Positions 34,913 to 46,970 of a stretch of DNA of 64,000 nt are shown one piece after another. The notes beneath the pieces are model-generated. The model was not told where the DNA came from. It ran no database searches and worked only from the letters and a program-made list of their open reading frames with translations. Origin of the DNA: Chamaecyparis obtusa (taxonomy: Eukaryota > Streptophyta > Pinopsida > Cupressales > Cupressaceae); assembly GCA_027943335.1 (NCBI GenBank), contig BSBK01000881.1:868001-932000 (forward strand), read 5' to 3'. A program made the position numbers and the translations under genes. The number at the start of each line of letters is the position of its first letter. Position 1 is the first letter of the stretch.

Positions 34913-36020
34913 TTGCATGGCCGCATGTCAAACTTTTCTGACATGCGATCATGCAACTGCTTTCCACCTAGCCGTGCGGGTCCCAGTTCTGTTCAGCTGC
35001 CTGGCGGTCTACTCAGTCTTAAGTGCACAAGTGCGATCAAAGGTGCGACCTCGTTTCGAGATTGGGCAGAGGGTCCTAACGTGTCGAAGCATCAACGGTT
35101 GTTGTTAAAGTGCAAAAGATTTGTCAAGGCTATGCGCTTTTGTGACAACCGTCTGATCCTCCGAAGGAGTGAGGCTTCTTTGGTGTGGTCCCGAAGGTGG
35201 ACATGTGGCAGCCTGTGATTGGCTGTCACATGATCGCATAGCCCAGTTTTTGGCTATGCGATCATGCAACCGCTTGCCACGTGTCCTTGTGGCCCGTTGG
35301 CAGAAAGGGGTGTGGTCCCAGTGTGACATGTCTGCACAGGTTGAGGTTTCTTATTGGTCGACGTGGATGTGCTCAGGAGTGGGGCCGTTGTCAAAGGGGG
35401 TTTGCAGATGGATCCTACGGCCGGCGTAAGTTCTCATGGGATTTGTCAGAGCCATGAGATCTTACGCTAGCCGTTCATTTCAAAGGCTTATGGTAAGTGG
35501 GTCCTATGCCAGTGACTGGGCAAGGATCAGTGAATGGTTTAGTGACATGTGGCTTTGGGCGGGCCCGGTTGGAGTCTAGTGCTTGGCAGAGTGGATAAAG
35601 AAGTTAACAGTGGTGACAAATTTAATGTGGTCGCACATTCGCGGAAAGATAAGAGGATTCGCTAGTTTGTCTGGTGATTGTGCGAATGGTAGTTGGGAAG
35701 TCGCTAAGTTGTTTAGCAAAAGTGTGAAATGTTTAGCGAATTAGCGAAGGTCCTTTGTCGCCAATTCGCTAAGTCTAGTGGGGCGTCTTTTAGGTGCTGA
35801 GGTGTTGATGTTTGATTGGCCGGTGTACTAAGGTGGCAGGGGGTTTGCAAGTGGGTCCCATGGCCTTGTTGCATGATCGCAAGGGCCATTTCCAAGGCAT
35901 GTGATCATGCGAAAAACCCCTTGCGGTGGCAGTTGCGGTGATGGTTGTGGTGGCGGTTGCGGTCTGCGGGTGGTCGCATGTTCACATAGCCCATTTCTAG
36001 GCTATGCGATCATGTGACCA
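34913..36020. repeat. Cluster of six hairpin-forming inverted repeats in LTR
   Basis: Stem arms are at 34913-34930/34939-34956 (18 bp, 2 mismatches, 8-nt loop), 35229-35243/35252-35266 (15 bp perfect, 8-nt loop) and 35417-35439/35452-35474 (23 bp, 3 mismatches). Three more are at 35733-35747/35758-35772 (15 bp, 1 mismatch), about 35871-35887/35896-35910 (imperfect) and 35971-35991/36000-36020 (21 bp, 3 mismatches, 8-nt loop). Four share the core CATGATCGCATAGCC and its complement. This segment is missing from the right copy. Confidence 0.8.
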
Positions 36021-36432
36021 GGCATAAATTGTTGCCTGTTTCCTGTGGCGGTGAGAGTTGTGAATGCGCGGTTGCGCGACTGGGAGCAAATGGTTAAAAC
36101 TTATGGCCCGCAAATTACATGGTGACCATTGCAGATTCAAATTTGAATTTCTAAGAACTTCCAGCGACTAGAAAGTACCAAATTTATGGAATTCATTGCA
36201 GAGTAGACCCTATTCTGTGGGAAGTGACTGGTTTGATGTTTGTGGTGTGGTCTAGGGTGTGGTTGGATTGTTTGCAGAGCTTGTACCATTGCAGTTGTGT
36301 GCTCAAGGCATGTTGTAGGGTGTCCTTTTGAGCCTAGTTTTGTGATCCCTTGTACTTGCAGAGAAGATTTTCATGATTAGGGATCAGTTCTGGTTTCCTC
36401 TTTCCTGATTTAGATGTGTTTCCCGCCCCTGT

Positions 36433-36438
36433 AATAAA
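36433..36438 (+). terminator. Candidate polyadenylation signal in LTR
   Basis: AATAAA in CCTGTAATAAATTTTTAG, downstream of the hairpin cluster. Single hexamer evidence only. Confidence 0.3.
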
Positions 36439-37689
36439 TTTTTAGACCGTTTCCAACAGGTTGGGTGGTTGAGACCCTTACCCTAGCTATCTGAAGCTTG
36501 TTGCATCTGATCTTGAGGATCCCAAGGCAGCTAGAGGTATAAGTTGCAGAATCCTTGATTTTGCAAGGGTTCCAAAATCTTGTCACTTTTGGTCCCTAGT
36601 TTTTTACTATAATATACTGATAGAGGTCTGATTTGGTGCCTTTTTCTCATCTTGGTGTCATGCCAATTGTATGCTGATCCTGATTGTGTTAAGGAAAACA
36701 TTCTTGAATCCCAATCTTGTATCTGGTGTATGTCTTCTTGCTTGTCTCTGAGCTCATATATGTTAATGTCACAAAGTGTGTTAATGTATGGTAAACAAAG
36801 AGTATTTTGAATTCATCTTTGAGTTTCTAACAAAGTTAGGATTAAAGCCTTCTAGGTGAATTCAGTGAGTTTGCAGCCAGGTATAGAATTTGATGTCCTT
36901 GTGCTTGAGGGAAAGGGGTAATAGGCAAAGCACTTACTCTGGTTTCCATTGTGTTTGACTTAAGGTATTTAGTTGAAGTATACGGTTGGGTGACTCTTAG
37001 CCTTGGGATAAGGCACTGGTCCTTTCTTTTGAAGTCATGGTTAACAACCACACAAACATAAACATTCATTTGATAAACCTTTTATAGACTTGTGTTGAGC
37101 ATTGTGTGCATCATTTTGAGACTCCTTTGAAGAAGGGAGTCAAGGGTACACCCGCCTGAGCATTGAAGCTCAAAGTGTAGAAGGATCCTTTGATCCTTGT
37201 TAGTTGGCCCTCTTCCTTGTGGACTTTGGAGTGGTGATAGAGTCAAGATTTTATTTACATTATCCACCAAAGTGTAAATTTGCAAGTTGAAGATCAAAGG
37301 GAATAATCCACAACCAACAGGTTCTGTTTTAAACATGCTTGATTTGGTGCAAAAAGTTTCCTAACTATTGAACTGCAAAATTTCAAAATTTTCAAAGAGT
37401 AATGGCAGGAACGTGTGGCATGGTTGTCAAAAATTAAAGTTTTTGTATACACAGTATATCATTCAATGTTTCATTTTTAGAATCAAAGCTATAGAATTTG
37501 CAAAATACTTTGGTAGAGTGAAATTGCAGAGCATTTGGTCTTTTCTAGAAAATTATTAAATCGGTGAGTATTTTTGTGAACTATTGTGTTTCTACTGCTG
37601 TTTGTCTACGATTTTTGTCATAAGGGTTTAGGAGAAGAGTTTCTGTGTGTTTTGGATTAAGAATTGTTGATAAAGCCCTAGTTTCAAAG

Positions 37690-40600
37690 ATGGCACCAAG
37701 AAGAGAATTTAAGGGGAATGTAGAATACCATGAGAGGGATGTTTGTGATGACCTCCTAGAATAAATGGATCATTCCACTAATGATGCATCAAAGATAAAG
37801 GAACTAGTGCCAAAAAACCCTAGGCTTAGGGTTGCAGATGATTCATATGACAAGGGAAACTATATGAGAGATGCAAACATTAAGGTCTCTAGTTTGGTGT
37901 TGTTTAGGGTAAGTTTTGGATAGAGACATGATTTTGCTCCTAGTAGTAATGTGTGGCAGTTTGATGTGGGGAAAATGCTTGTTCCAAATGTTTTTATGGA
38001 TGCTGATATTTTATTCCAGGTCACAAAAAATTATGATCATGTAGCAAGGATTGTTAGGGATATGAATGGAAATCCTCTAATCAGTATTTCTACTGAGGAA
38101 ATTAGAGAGTTGTTTTGATTGAGTGAGCCTACCAATGACCTAGAAAGAATAGATTTTGATGTGCTAAAACAAGTTTACAATGCCCAGATGGATTATCTTA
38201 GAGGTGGTCCTTTAAGGGAATTCTTTGATAAGGTGGGAGGATTGATTGTAGTGGGACCTAATACACCAGAGCCCATCAAGTTAGATTATTTTAATCTAAA
38301 AGAAAAGGATATGTAATTAGTCACTGTGTTAGGATTTTGGTGAAGATTTTGAAGAAGAGATGCCAGTTCATTATATGTCTATAATGGCACAAATTTTGCA
38401 TCACTACCTGGCAGTAACTTTTTATTGTGCTCCCTTTTTTGAAAAATTAATACACAATGGACTGATAGGAAATTAGAGGGCTAAGGTTGATAGACCTTTT
38501 GGTTGGTACTCTCTGATGATGTACATGTTCCTATACAAAGGTTCGGACTATTTTGAAAAGGAGATGGACCTAATGAAAGAGAAGGATGGTGAAGAAATGC
38601 TAGTCCAATTGTGGAACCTAAACATGACATGCATGGGACCTAAATGAAGCCAGTTTTGTAGCTTTTGATAGATGCTTTGTATCTAGGCTTAGGGCCTTAT
38701 TGTTTTTAGAAAACCCAAGAATCCCGAGAATAGTATTGGATTTTCTTAGGCCAAAACAATTTGCTACTGATATCAAGATTGTGCATAATTGGGGTGACAT
38801 CATTCTATACCATGTTTCTACTATTTTTAGAGTCTGTGGCTTTAAGGGGACTCTATTTATCCTACCATACCAGGTTCCTTTGAAAGTTGTTCTAGCATAA
38901 ATTTTAAGGCAAACTAGAGAACTACAAGACATCACCCTCATAGGAAAATGAAGAGGAACAATATTTCCAATAGTCACCATAACACACCAATTTGTGATTA
39001 CAAGGGGTGGTTGGACACACGTGGACAAAATTTTGGAACCATACCACATGAATACCTCAGTTGCAAGGTCTGCAGATCCAAAGGGATTTTACAATGATAT
39101 GTTTAAAAAGAGAACCAGATGTGAAACCATGCATCATGTTTTTAATTTCCTTGAAGACATAATCAAGAATATTTTTTATTTACAAGAGTAGGAAATTATA
39201 AAATAAAAAATGGATAGTGTATAAGAAGACACTACATTTTATACAACACTTTGTCAAAGATTATGATCCCTTGAAAGAATTTAAACCTTTTGAGAGGAAA
39301 GTTGAAGCTCTTATGAGCCATTTTGAGGGTATAATACAAACCCTAAATTAGAAGAAGGACATGGTGATGTAAATAGAGCCAGAGAGGGATAAATTTGTGC
39401 CAAGTAAGCCAACATTTGCAAGGATGGTTCCTCTGAGAAGGTATATTATGCAGAAGAGGACTGGATACAGTGTGGTGGTGCCAGGGCCAAATATACAACA
39501 AAGGATTCAAAGGGTAGAAGATATCCCTTCCTCTTCCAAAGGATTTGAAATGCAAGAGAAAACAGGGAATTCTCCCATGTCACCTGAGAATAGACCCATT
39601 GATATTGATTCTGATTCCCCACCTTCCCAAAAGAGACAAAGAATAGAAGAAAGAGAACAACATAGTGAGGATATATATTCTCCCACTCAATTACCACTCA
39701 ACATTTTTTATCAACAGGAGGTGACAGAGCAATTATAAAGACTGGGGAGCCTAGGTCAAATTTTCATGACCTATGAAGAAATTAATGAAGGAGTCCCTGA
39801 GCCTCCTAAGGATGTAGAAATGGATTTAACTGATGGAGAGATAGTTGGAAAGGAATTGGAACCCATAACCAAGAAAGCTTGTGATGAATTTCTTGTAGAT
39901 GATGCCTTTGTTAAGGCTAGGGCTTTTATGTATTTCTTATAGAAAACTCACATAGGTCAATTCAAAGAAAATTGTGAGAAGATACTGGAGGAAAATCTAG
40001 AAAAGGACCTTACAATCATTGAGGATGAGGTAAGGATGGAAATGATGGAGAGGTTTGAAAGGGTTACCTGAGAACAAGGAAGAGAGTTCGTAAAAAATGT
40101 GGGGGTAATCATCCTCCCTGAATGGGATATTGCTGATGTAATTGTCCTAGATATTGTTAGGAAGCAATTCACACCCATGCACAAGACCAAAGAAGAAGCA
40201 AAACAAGCCATTAAAGGTGTCACATTCAGTGATAATCACCAGGATTCAGTTATGTGGTCTTTGAGGAAGGATGAAGGAAACAAAGGAAAATAAGTTGTCA
40301 GGAATGATCTATCTGGAAGTCTATTAGTGAAAAGAGTCAGTGAGACTTCAGGGGTTGAAGCCTTGGGATTGGCCCTGGAAACTGCCAAGCTTAGCATGAA
40401 GGTGGTAGAAAGAGAAGCCAAGGAAAAGGAAGAGCTGACAGTAAAGCTGGAAATAGTTTTGAAGGCTTATGGTGAGATGAAAAAGGAGATAAGTGAAAAA
40501 GATAGGATAATAGATGAATTAAGAAAATAGTTGGGAGAACAAGGGAAAATTTAGATGCCTATTTAGTTACAAATTGCTTCCTCCCCTGCCAAGCCTACTT

Positions 40601-41494
40601 CATCTAGTCCTATCATAGAGTACCCTCCTTCTCCTTTGCCTCCATTTACTCATGGGGAGTTTCTTATTGAAAAGGATAAAATTTTAAAAGGTGAAAGACA
40701 ATTATTTAAAGAGGGAAAGTTGGAAGTTCATATGAAGTATGAGGAAAAAGTAAGAGACACAATTTTGTAGTTTACTGATAGCATTGACCTGAAGGGGATT
40801 TACTAGAGTTGTGAACAATTAATGAAAATTTTGAATTCTTTTGAGGATAAAGCCACCATAGACCCAGTTTTGGACAGATGGATTGATAGGGGGGATAGAA
40901 TAAAATTATTTTATTCTTTAATAAAGGCTCAACATGTTGTAGATGCACAAATAAAGAATACTCACAAGTTAGTCAAGAGCTTGTTTGATTTTGTTGTCAA
41001 GAGAGAAAATGTAAAAAGAAAAGCATCAATACTGAGGGGGAAGTATTATCAAGATTTTTTTGAAATTTTTCTCGATATTTTTAGAAAGAATGGAGAGCTA
41101 ATAGACAAAGGGATATGACTTGGAAAACTAGATGATGAGTTGTCAATTACAATAAGTAGTATTTTGAATGCAAATAGTAACATCCTTTTTGTCCAGACAA
41201 TTGAAACTTTAGAGAGTGGTAGGGGTACATTTTGGGTCCCTAAATAAATAAGTTCAATAGATAAAGGTTGATTGAGATATCTTGGTCAAGAAGAGAGATG
41301 AGGTGGTTTCTTTTCCTTAGCCAAGTGAAGAAGTCTTCAAATCTTGGAAGGATACATACACTAAAGAAGAAGCAAAGACAAAGGAGACACCCACTAAGAC
41401 TACAACATATGGCACTTCCCCAGCTCCTTAAAGGAAGAAAACTGCAAGGAGAAATTTTGTATGTAAGAGTAAGTACAAGGACAACACTTGGTAG
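37690..41494 (+). pseudogene. Extra ORF upstream of gag, copy A (function unknown)
   Basis: Starting MAPRREFKGNVEYHERD, one reading with interruptions runs about 1,250 codons: a segment with FDVGKMLVPNVFMDAD, NGNPLISISTEEIRE and RGGPLREFFDKVGGLIVV; a middle part with RPFGWYSLMMYMFLYKG and FVITRGGWTHVDKILEPY; then SPENRPIDIDSD, a charged coiled-coil-like stretch around 40340-40530, and a basic end (RKKTARRNF). I do not recognise the family. Ogre-type elements have an extra ORF between 5' LTR and gag, which is the best analogy. It has about 20 stops or shifts, including an in-frame TGA at 38116-38118 that copy B shares. Confidence 0.6.
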
Positions 41495-42900
41495 ATATGT
41501 AACTATTTTTGGAAACTGTTGCAGAAGCTTGGCACACAAATCAGTGGATAATTTTGTAAAGTTGAAACATAACAAGTATTTTTTACTTATTGTCTTTTGT
41601 CTTATATGATGTGAGTTTTTTTCTTTTCCTAAATGATCTGTAGCTTGTTACAATCCTTATTCTATAAAAGGATTCCCAGGATTATTTAGAAGGATCGAGA
41701 CTTGAATAGTTTTTTCTTGCAACTTCTGAGTCAAGGGTATAGAAGATTGTATTAGGTTACTTTATTACATAAAATAGCAATTTCTTTGGTTTTTGGCAAT
41801 TATTGAAGTGGTTTATGATTGAATCATAGTGTATACATGAAACATGATTTAGTATATATAAATACAAAAGATCCAAGGTTTACATCTCTCCTTTGTGTAT
41901 ACTTCTTTGAGTTATGAGTTTTCAAATTCATTGCATAGAGTTCTTCTATGTAATTTTTGCTATTCTTTTGCTTTGATCTAGGATCAAATTAAATAGCTTT
42001 GGATAGAACATAAAATTCTTTTTAGTTTGCATGAGGATTTCTATAAGTAGTGTGAATCCAGAGATAATTTGATCAATATTATCATAAGGTGGTAGTATTA
42101 AAAGGATCCTGAATCAATAACTTAGGTTGTTTTCTATATTTCTTACTTTGCAGTGAAATATTGTCCAATGGATAAGGCACTAGCCTAGAATGAGTTCATT
42201 TTGCAATAATATTTTCTTAATAGGGTTTGGCTATATTCATACTATTGATATAAATTTGTCAAAAGATCTTTAAGGTATTGTGACCTACAAGTTGTATCCC
42301 CAAAAATGGTAATGGAGAATCAATAAATGACTGCTTATCATTTAGTATTTTCTTATCATTTATCTGTTATATTGCATCTAATTTAAAGTTATAGAGTAAA
42401 GTATATTTTGCTAGATTAGGAGCACCCTCCTTGGTTTTGCAAAGCAAAAAGTGCAAAGGGAAATCTTGTCCCTATAGTTTGTTTAATCATCCTAAATATT
42501 TATACTTGGAATCAACCATTCCTGACAATCTATCTTTGGATGTATTGGTTGTTGTCATAAGCATAAAATCCATTTTGAAGAACCAACAAAATGGCGAATC
42601 TGTTGGGGAATAGAGATGATATAGTCATGATAAATAAATATTGAGATCTCTAGTGTTATAAATTTGTGTCAAATAATGCAGGTACAAGTTGAGCTAGACT
42701 CTTGGCCTTCTTATTTGTCTAAACTAGTTAGTTACCATTGAAGTTTAGATAATTATTCTGCTATTATGTGATTTTGCATTATTAGTGAAAGAATTTTCAA
42801 GGATTAGCATTATCTTTTTCTTATCATTCTTTTGAGATATTCTTTGATTATAAATACTCAGATTATTGAGATAGTGTTACTTTTCCCAATTTATATTGGA
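41495..42900 (+). other. Non-coding stretch between extra ORF and primer site
   Basis: AT-rich, no recognisable coding. It includes a TATATATAAATAC stretch near 41855 that could be promoter-like. Whether it belongs to the LTR or to an internal leader depends on the reading of the element. Confidence 0.35.
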
Positions 42901-42911
42901 TGGCGACTCTG
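42901..42911 (+). promoter_or_regulatory. Primer-binding-site-like sequence before gag
   Basis: TGGCGACTCTG stands 56 bp before the gag ATG. It resembles the TGGCGACTC-type start of primer sites I recall from plant Tat/Ogre-type elements. The match after the first 11 bases is poor and the tRNA is not identified. Confidence 0.45.
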
Positions 42912-42966
42912 AGAATCTTTGCAGCAGTGTTGAGTGAAAATAATTTTTTTCTCACACTTTCTAAAT

Positions 42967-45900
42967 ATGAGTTATAGGAATACCAAAGCCTGGAGGAAAG
43001 ATCATCCTAAGGATAAATTAGAAGGTGAGCTTCCAAGTACCTTTAGGGCTGGTCATCCAAGAAGAGAAAAGAGTGATAAAAATATGTCTCAAGCCTGGAG
43101 ACAGAAGAGAAATACTAAAGACAATGAACTAATCCATCCTAGCTAAGAAGAAAATGATTATGAATATGAAGAGGTTGTGGATTTAGGATTAGGTACATAT
43201 GATTATTACTATTCTCCTCATTCAAAAGGAGATCAGAGGATTCATCATATTAAGAAAGTGACAAATAGAGAGTCTCAAGGGCATGATATAAGATCAAGAT
43301 GTAAAAGTAGGGGTGTGGAAGGCAGAAATGTTCCCCCTACCCAGGGATCTTCACCTTCTCAAAGCCCCCATGACCCAAGAGATAAGAAAGAAATATTTCT
43401 TGTTGAGACTTCAAAGTCTAAAACTACTCTCCCAAATTATAAAGATATTTTTTTTTAAGTGTATAATTTGGAGAGAAGAATCCAGGAGAAAATTGCCATC
43501 AGAAGACGAAGAGAAAAAGATAAAGAGGGTGAGCTAAGACAAGATCAAATTAGATTAGATCAATTAAGAAGGAAATTGCTAACCCTGGAAGCAATAAATG
43601 TTGTTGTAGTATCAAACAAATATGATGAAGAACCTATTATCCACCCAATTATTGAAATTAGAAAGCCTAAGGATAAAGGTAAGTAGGTTGCAACAATAAT
43701 TTTAATCAATGAACCAATTAGTAATAAGGTTCCTATGGATCAATTGTCCAAATTGGATACTAATCTTGAAAGGGATAAAAGAGAAAAGGAAATCTTATCC
43801 AAAGAATTAGAGAAGGCAGAAGTTGAGGCTACTTATTTGGAGATGAAGAAGAAAATTAATTTTCTCAAGAAATCCTCAGGCCCTTCTAATGTGGTTACTT
43901 CTACTTTAGTACCTGGAGAAAACTATGGAAATTCTGTTAAGAAGGCTACCATTGTCACACCACTGGTCGGTACTAATGTTGCTAATAAATCCAACAATAA
44001 AGAATCTACTTCTCAAAATAATGGATTATCATTGCAAAGAAGACCAATTCATGTGGAAAGGTACAGACAACTTCTCTTTAATGGCATTCCTAGTTATCCT
44101 AATTTGATTCCTAAATAAATTAGAAAAAATTCCTAAATTTACTGGTAATAATGCTGTTACATGTGAAGAGAACTTAAAGAATTTTATTGATATGATAGTG
44201 TTAGAATAACTGAGAGGGGGTTGAATCAGTTATCCACAGTCCCAATCACAAAATGTATATCCAAAAACAATTTACTAAAACTTCTACAGCTCAGTAAACT
44301 AAAATAGTATTCTATCTTTGCTTTTACTGATTACTAGTTAATAACATATAATGATTACCAATCAAATCCAATATGAAAAATGTAAATTATAATAACAAAC
44401 AATCATCACAATCAACACATAACACAAGAGATTTAACGTGGAAACCTTGTGAAGGGAAAAACCACCTAAGACCGGCAACCCAAAAATTGTTCACTCTTTT
44501 GAAGTGAGGTCGGTGAAGATCCAACCTTGTTAAAGGTTACAAACACATTGTGATGTGTGACCTTGTTAGAGGATTTTAGACCAATTGTTATCATCCAACC
44601 AACATTCACTATGGGGTTGACAGGATAACAAATGTACACTCTATGAATGACATTACAAGACTTTCTAGTCCACTTTGTTAAGAGATTTCTCTATTTACAA
44701 TGGTTAAAATGTAATAGCAGTTGATTTGATTACAATACAACTTCAATTGTCAATTATCAGATCTATGTTAAGCTCATTCAAATCCTCTGATCAATATTTC
44801 AATTCTATTTCAATCAATATTCAGTAACTTACTGTCGCTCGGTAATAGCTTTCAGACGCTCAGTAATCTCTGCAGTTTGGTTATCCTTAACCAGTCTGAT
44901 CAGGCATGCATGAAGCTTGTTCATGCAATATCTTCTACAGTCTCCTTCTTTTGGCATGATTTCATCATGAAATCTCAGTCTCTTAAATAGACAAGTAAAC
45001 CATTTTAATTCCATCCATCAGATTTTGCTGCTTAATCTCCTTTGTTAATTTTTCCTCTTAAAACTTCCTTGACTAATGTGTCAGTAACACATTTTGTTTC
45101 AATCCCTTAGATCTTATTTGAATTATGTTAGCCATCAATCTTCATAACAAACATTATCTCCATCTATGATTTCGAGGTACTTTACAACTCATCAACTTCA
45201 TCAGCTAAACTAGTCATTTAGTTCTTTTCTTCTGCTTGGTTAACAAAGAAAGGTGTCAGTGAACACAAGCTTGGTTTATATTGTGATCGGTATACACTAA
45301 ATTGTGTCGGTGTATACTGAAATGGTTCTCTAACCCACAACACTGCCTTGTGCATTTTTCTCTATCCTTCATCATAGATGAATGCAACATAATCAAGTCA
45401 ATAACATAAGGTCATAGACTCATCCATAAGTTACCCAATGTGTTCCTTATCCTTATCTGTCATATCCATCTTTCTCATGTAGATATATTCTATTCTTCAT
45501 CTCTTTTCTTCTTCTTCTACAGATGTTTGGGTATAGTAACTTACAAGATAAGTACTGTCAAAACTAGTTGACATCAATGACAACATATTACTGATTTAAC
45601 CATCTTACATATCTAATCAGAAACTCAGTGATCTTAAATCACAGATCTTCAAGTTATACAATGTATTCAAATCAGTTGTAGTTCATTAGATAGATGATAA
45701 TGAAATTGAACATGAATATTTAATTATGAAATTGTTTGTTCAATCATTAACTAAGGATACTAGAGACTAGTTTAGAGGACTCCCACATGACTGTGTTGGT
45801 TCATGGGATAATTTTATCAATTGTTTCAAGGACCAATATGGTGAAAAAAAAATAAGGGTTTCATGTTGAATGAATTCAAAAATATCAAGAAAAACTAGAA

Positions 45901-46970
45901 TGAAGAGGTCCTTGAAAATGTAAGATATCAGAAGGCCATGCATAATCTTTTCCAAGTTATGAGACTGGATGAGAAATTATGTCTAGAAACATATATAAAT
46001 GATTTTGATGCTAAGATGGGATACCTTCTTCGGGAAAAAAATCCTAGAACCATTAGAGAGGCTCAAAGATTTTCTGTGAATATTGAGAGTAGCATAAGGG
46101 TATCTGACAAACTAGGTAGACGAGAAGAGCCTAAGCATCCTAGGTTTGAAAAGAAAGAATTAGATAAACCTTCCAATATTAAACCTAAAGAGGATGATAA
46201 CTTGAAACAAATCTTGAATTCTCTGAAGGATTTGAATCCTGGTGAAAATAGAAAAAGGGCTCAAAAGAATGACAAGCCTCCTTTCAACAATTTTAATAAG
46301 CAACCTAGGTTGCAAAACTTTCCTTACCACACCTAATGGGAGGATGGGAAACCTATGATCCCAGAAAGGAAGGAAGATCCTAGTGATAAAAACCCTAATC
46401 CATTAAAAAATCATTCTGTTAAAATGACTGATGATGTTCCATGGTGTATAGCTTGCCAATCCCTAGATGATCCTGATCATTGTGCAGTTTCTCAAAATGT
46501 GTTTGCAGGTGAGGAAAAGGAGGGTGAGGAAGATGAATCATATGATGACTGTGGTTGTGCCATGACTTCTTCTTCACATTTATGGGATGAATTTGATTTT
46601 GTAGAGGAAGATGAAAACCAAGATGTGTCTGGCTCCCAAGGCAGAAAGGAGGTTTATCATTAACAAGTTTTTTCTGATGAAGAAGAAGAAATTGAAAACA
46701 TAATTTGTAATACAGAAGAGGGTGAAGAGCCTATTCTATTAAGAAGACCTTCTGATGAATAAATAGCTCAAATTACTTTTTATATGGTTACTCAAGATAG
46801 GAGTAATTATATTTTGATAAATAAGACAGTTGGTAATGCAGATGGTAGACCAACAAGTTTATTTATAAAGAAAAATAAGGAAGACATTAAGCAGACACAA
46901 GAAAAAGAAAAAACTATTGAAGGTGTCAAGAAAGTTAAAATAAGAAGGCTGAAAGGCCAAATGGTTTGAA
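42967..46970 (+). pseudogene. gag of Tat/Ogre-like element, split by an insertion
   Basis: Starts MSYRNTKAWRKDHPKDK. It has a charged, coiled-coil-rich N-terminal part (43460-43900), then HVERYRQLLFNGIPSYPN, and the capsid-like gag domain that begins just before 44198 and resumes after 45688 (NEIEHEYLIMKLFVQSL, FRGLPHDCVGSWDNFI). The C-terminal part is acidic and holds a WCIACQ...DPDHC cluster (46443-46490) that may bind zinc. The reading continues across the insertion when its one GATAG duplicate is discounted. TAG, TAA and frame changes elsewhere make it non-functional. Confidence 0.75.
44199..45688 (+). mobile_element. TGTTAG-start repeat family, copy 1, inserted in gag
   Basis: 1,490 bp starting TGTTAGAATAACTGAGAGG and flanked by GATAG on both sides (44194-44198, 45689-45693). 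The gag reading on the two sides joins cleanly when one GATAG is removed, which fixes both ends. The right end reads GTTCATTA, not the CA of a normal LTR. It contains the family blocks AACGTGGAAACC, CCTTGTTAAAGGTTACAAAC and TTGACATCAATGACAA. No coding capacity, so it is a solo LTR or a short non-autonomous element. Confidence 0.7.

Larger units (their letters stand above)
33300..42888 (+). repeat. Proposed giant 5' LTR (or LTR plus extra ORF region)
   Basis: If the primer site at 42901 is real, everything from TGTTAGCACTCC (33300) to a CA near 42888 would be LTR, about 9.6 kb. In support, the sequence after pol (51581-55325) repeats both the LTR-like start and the ORF region, as a 3' LTR should. 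Against it, the last 3 kb (39946-42888) has no counterpart here because the right copy is broken off, and I see no clear polypurine tract before 51581. The alternative is an LTR ending somewhere before 37690 and a tandem arrangement of two elements. Confidence 0.4.

Noticed and set aside
34703..35429. Open frames of 171, 86, 76 and 74 codons on both strands in the LTR
   Set aside because: They run across the hairpin arms on both strands and match no family; their openness follows from higher GC and inverted repeats.
38618..39049. 143-codon minus-strand frame (and 165 codons at 53940-54437)
   Set aside because: Antisense shadows of the extra ORF; both copies have them only because the sense strand is homologous.
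42934..42966. Gag starting upstream of 42967
   Set aside because: The upstream extension encodes a hydrophobic stretch right after the primer-like site and has no ATG in a gag-like context; the ATG at 42967 gives a plausible MSYRNTKAW start.
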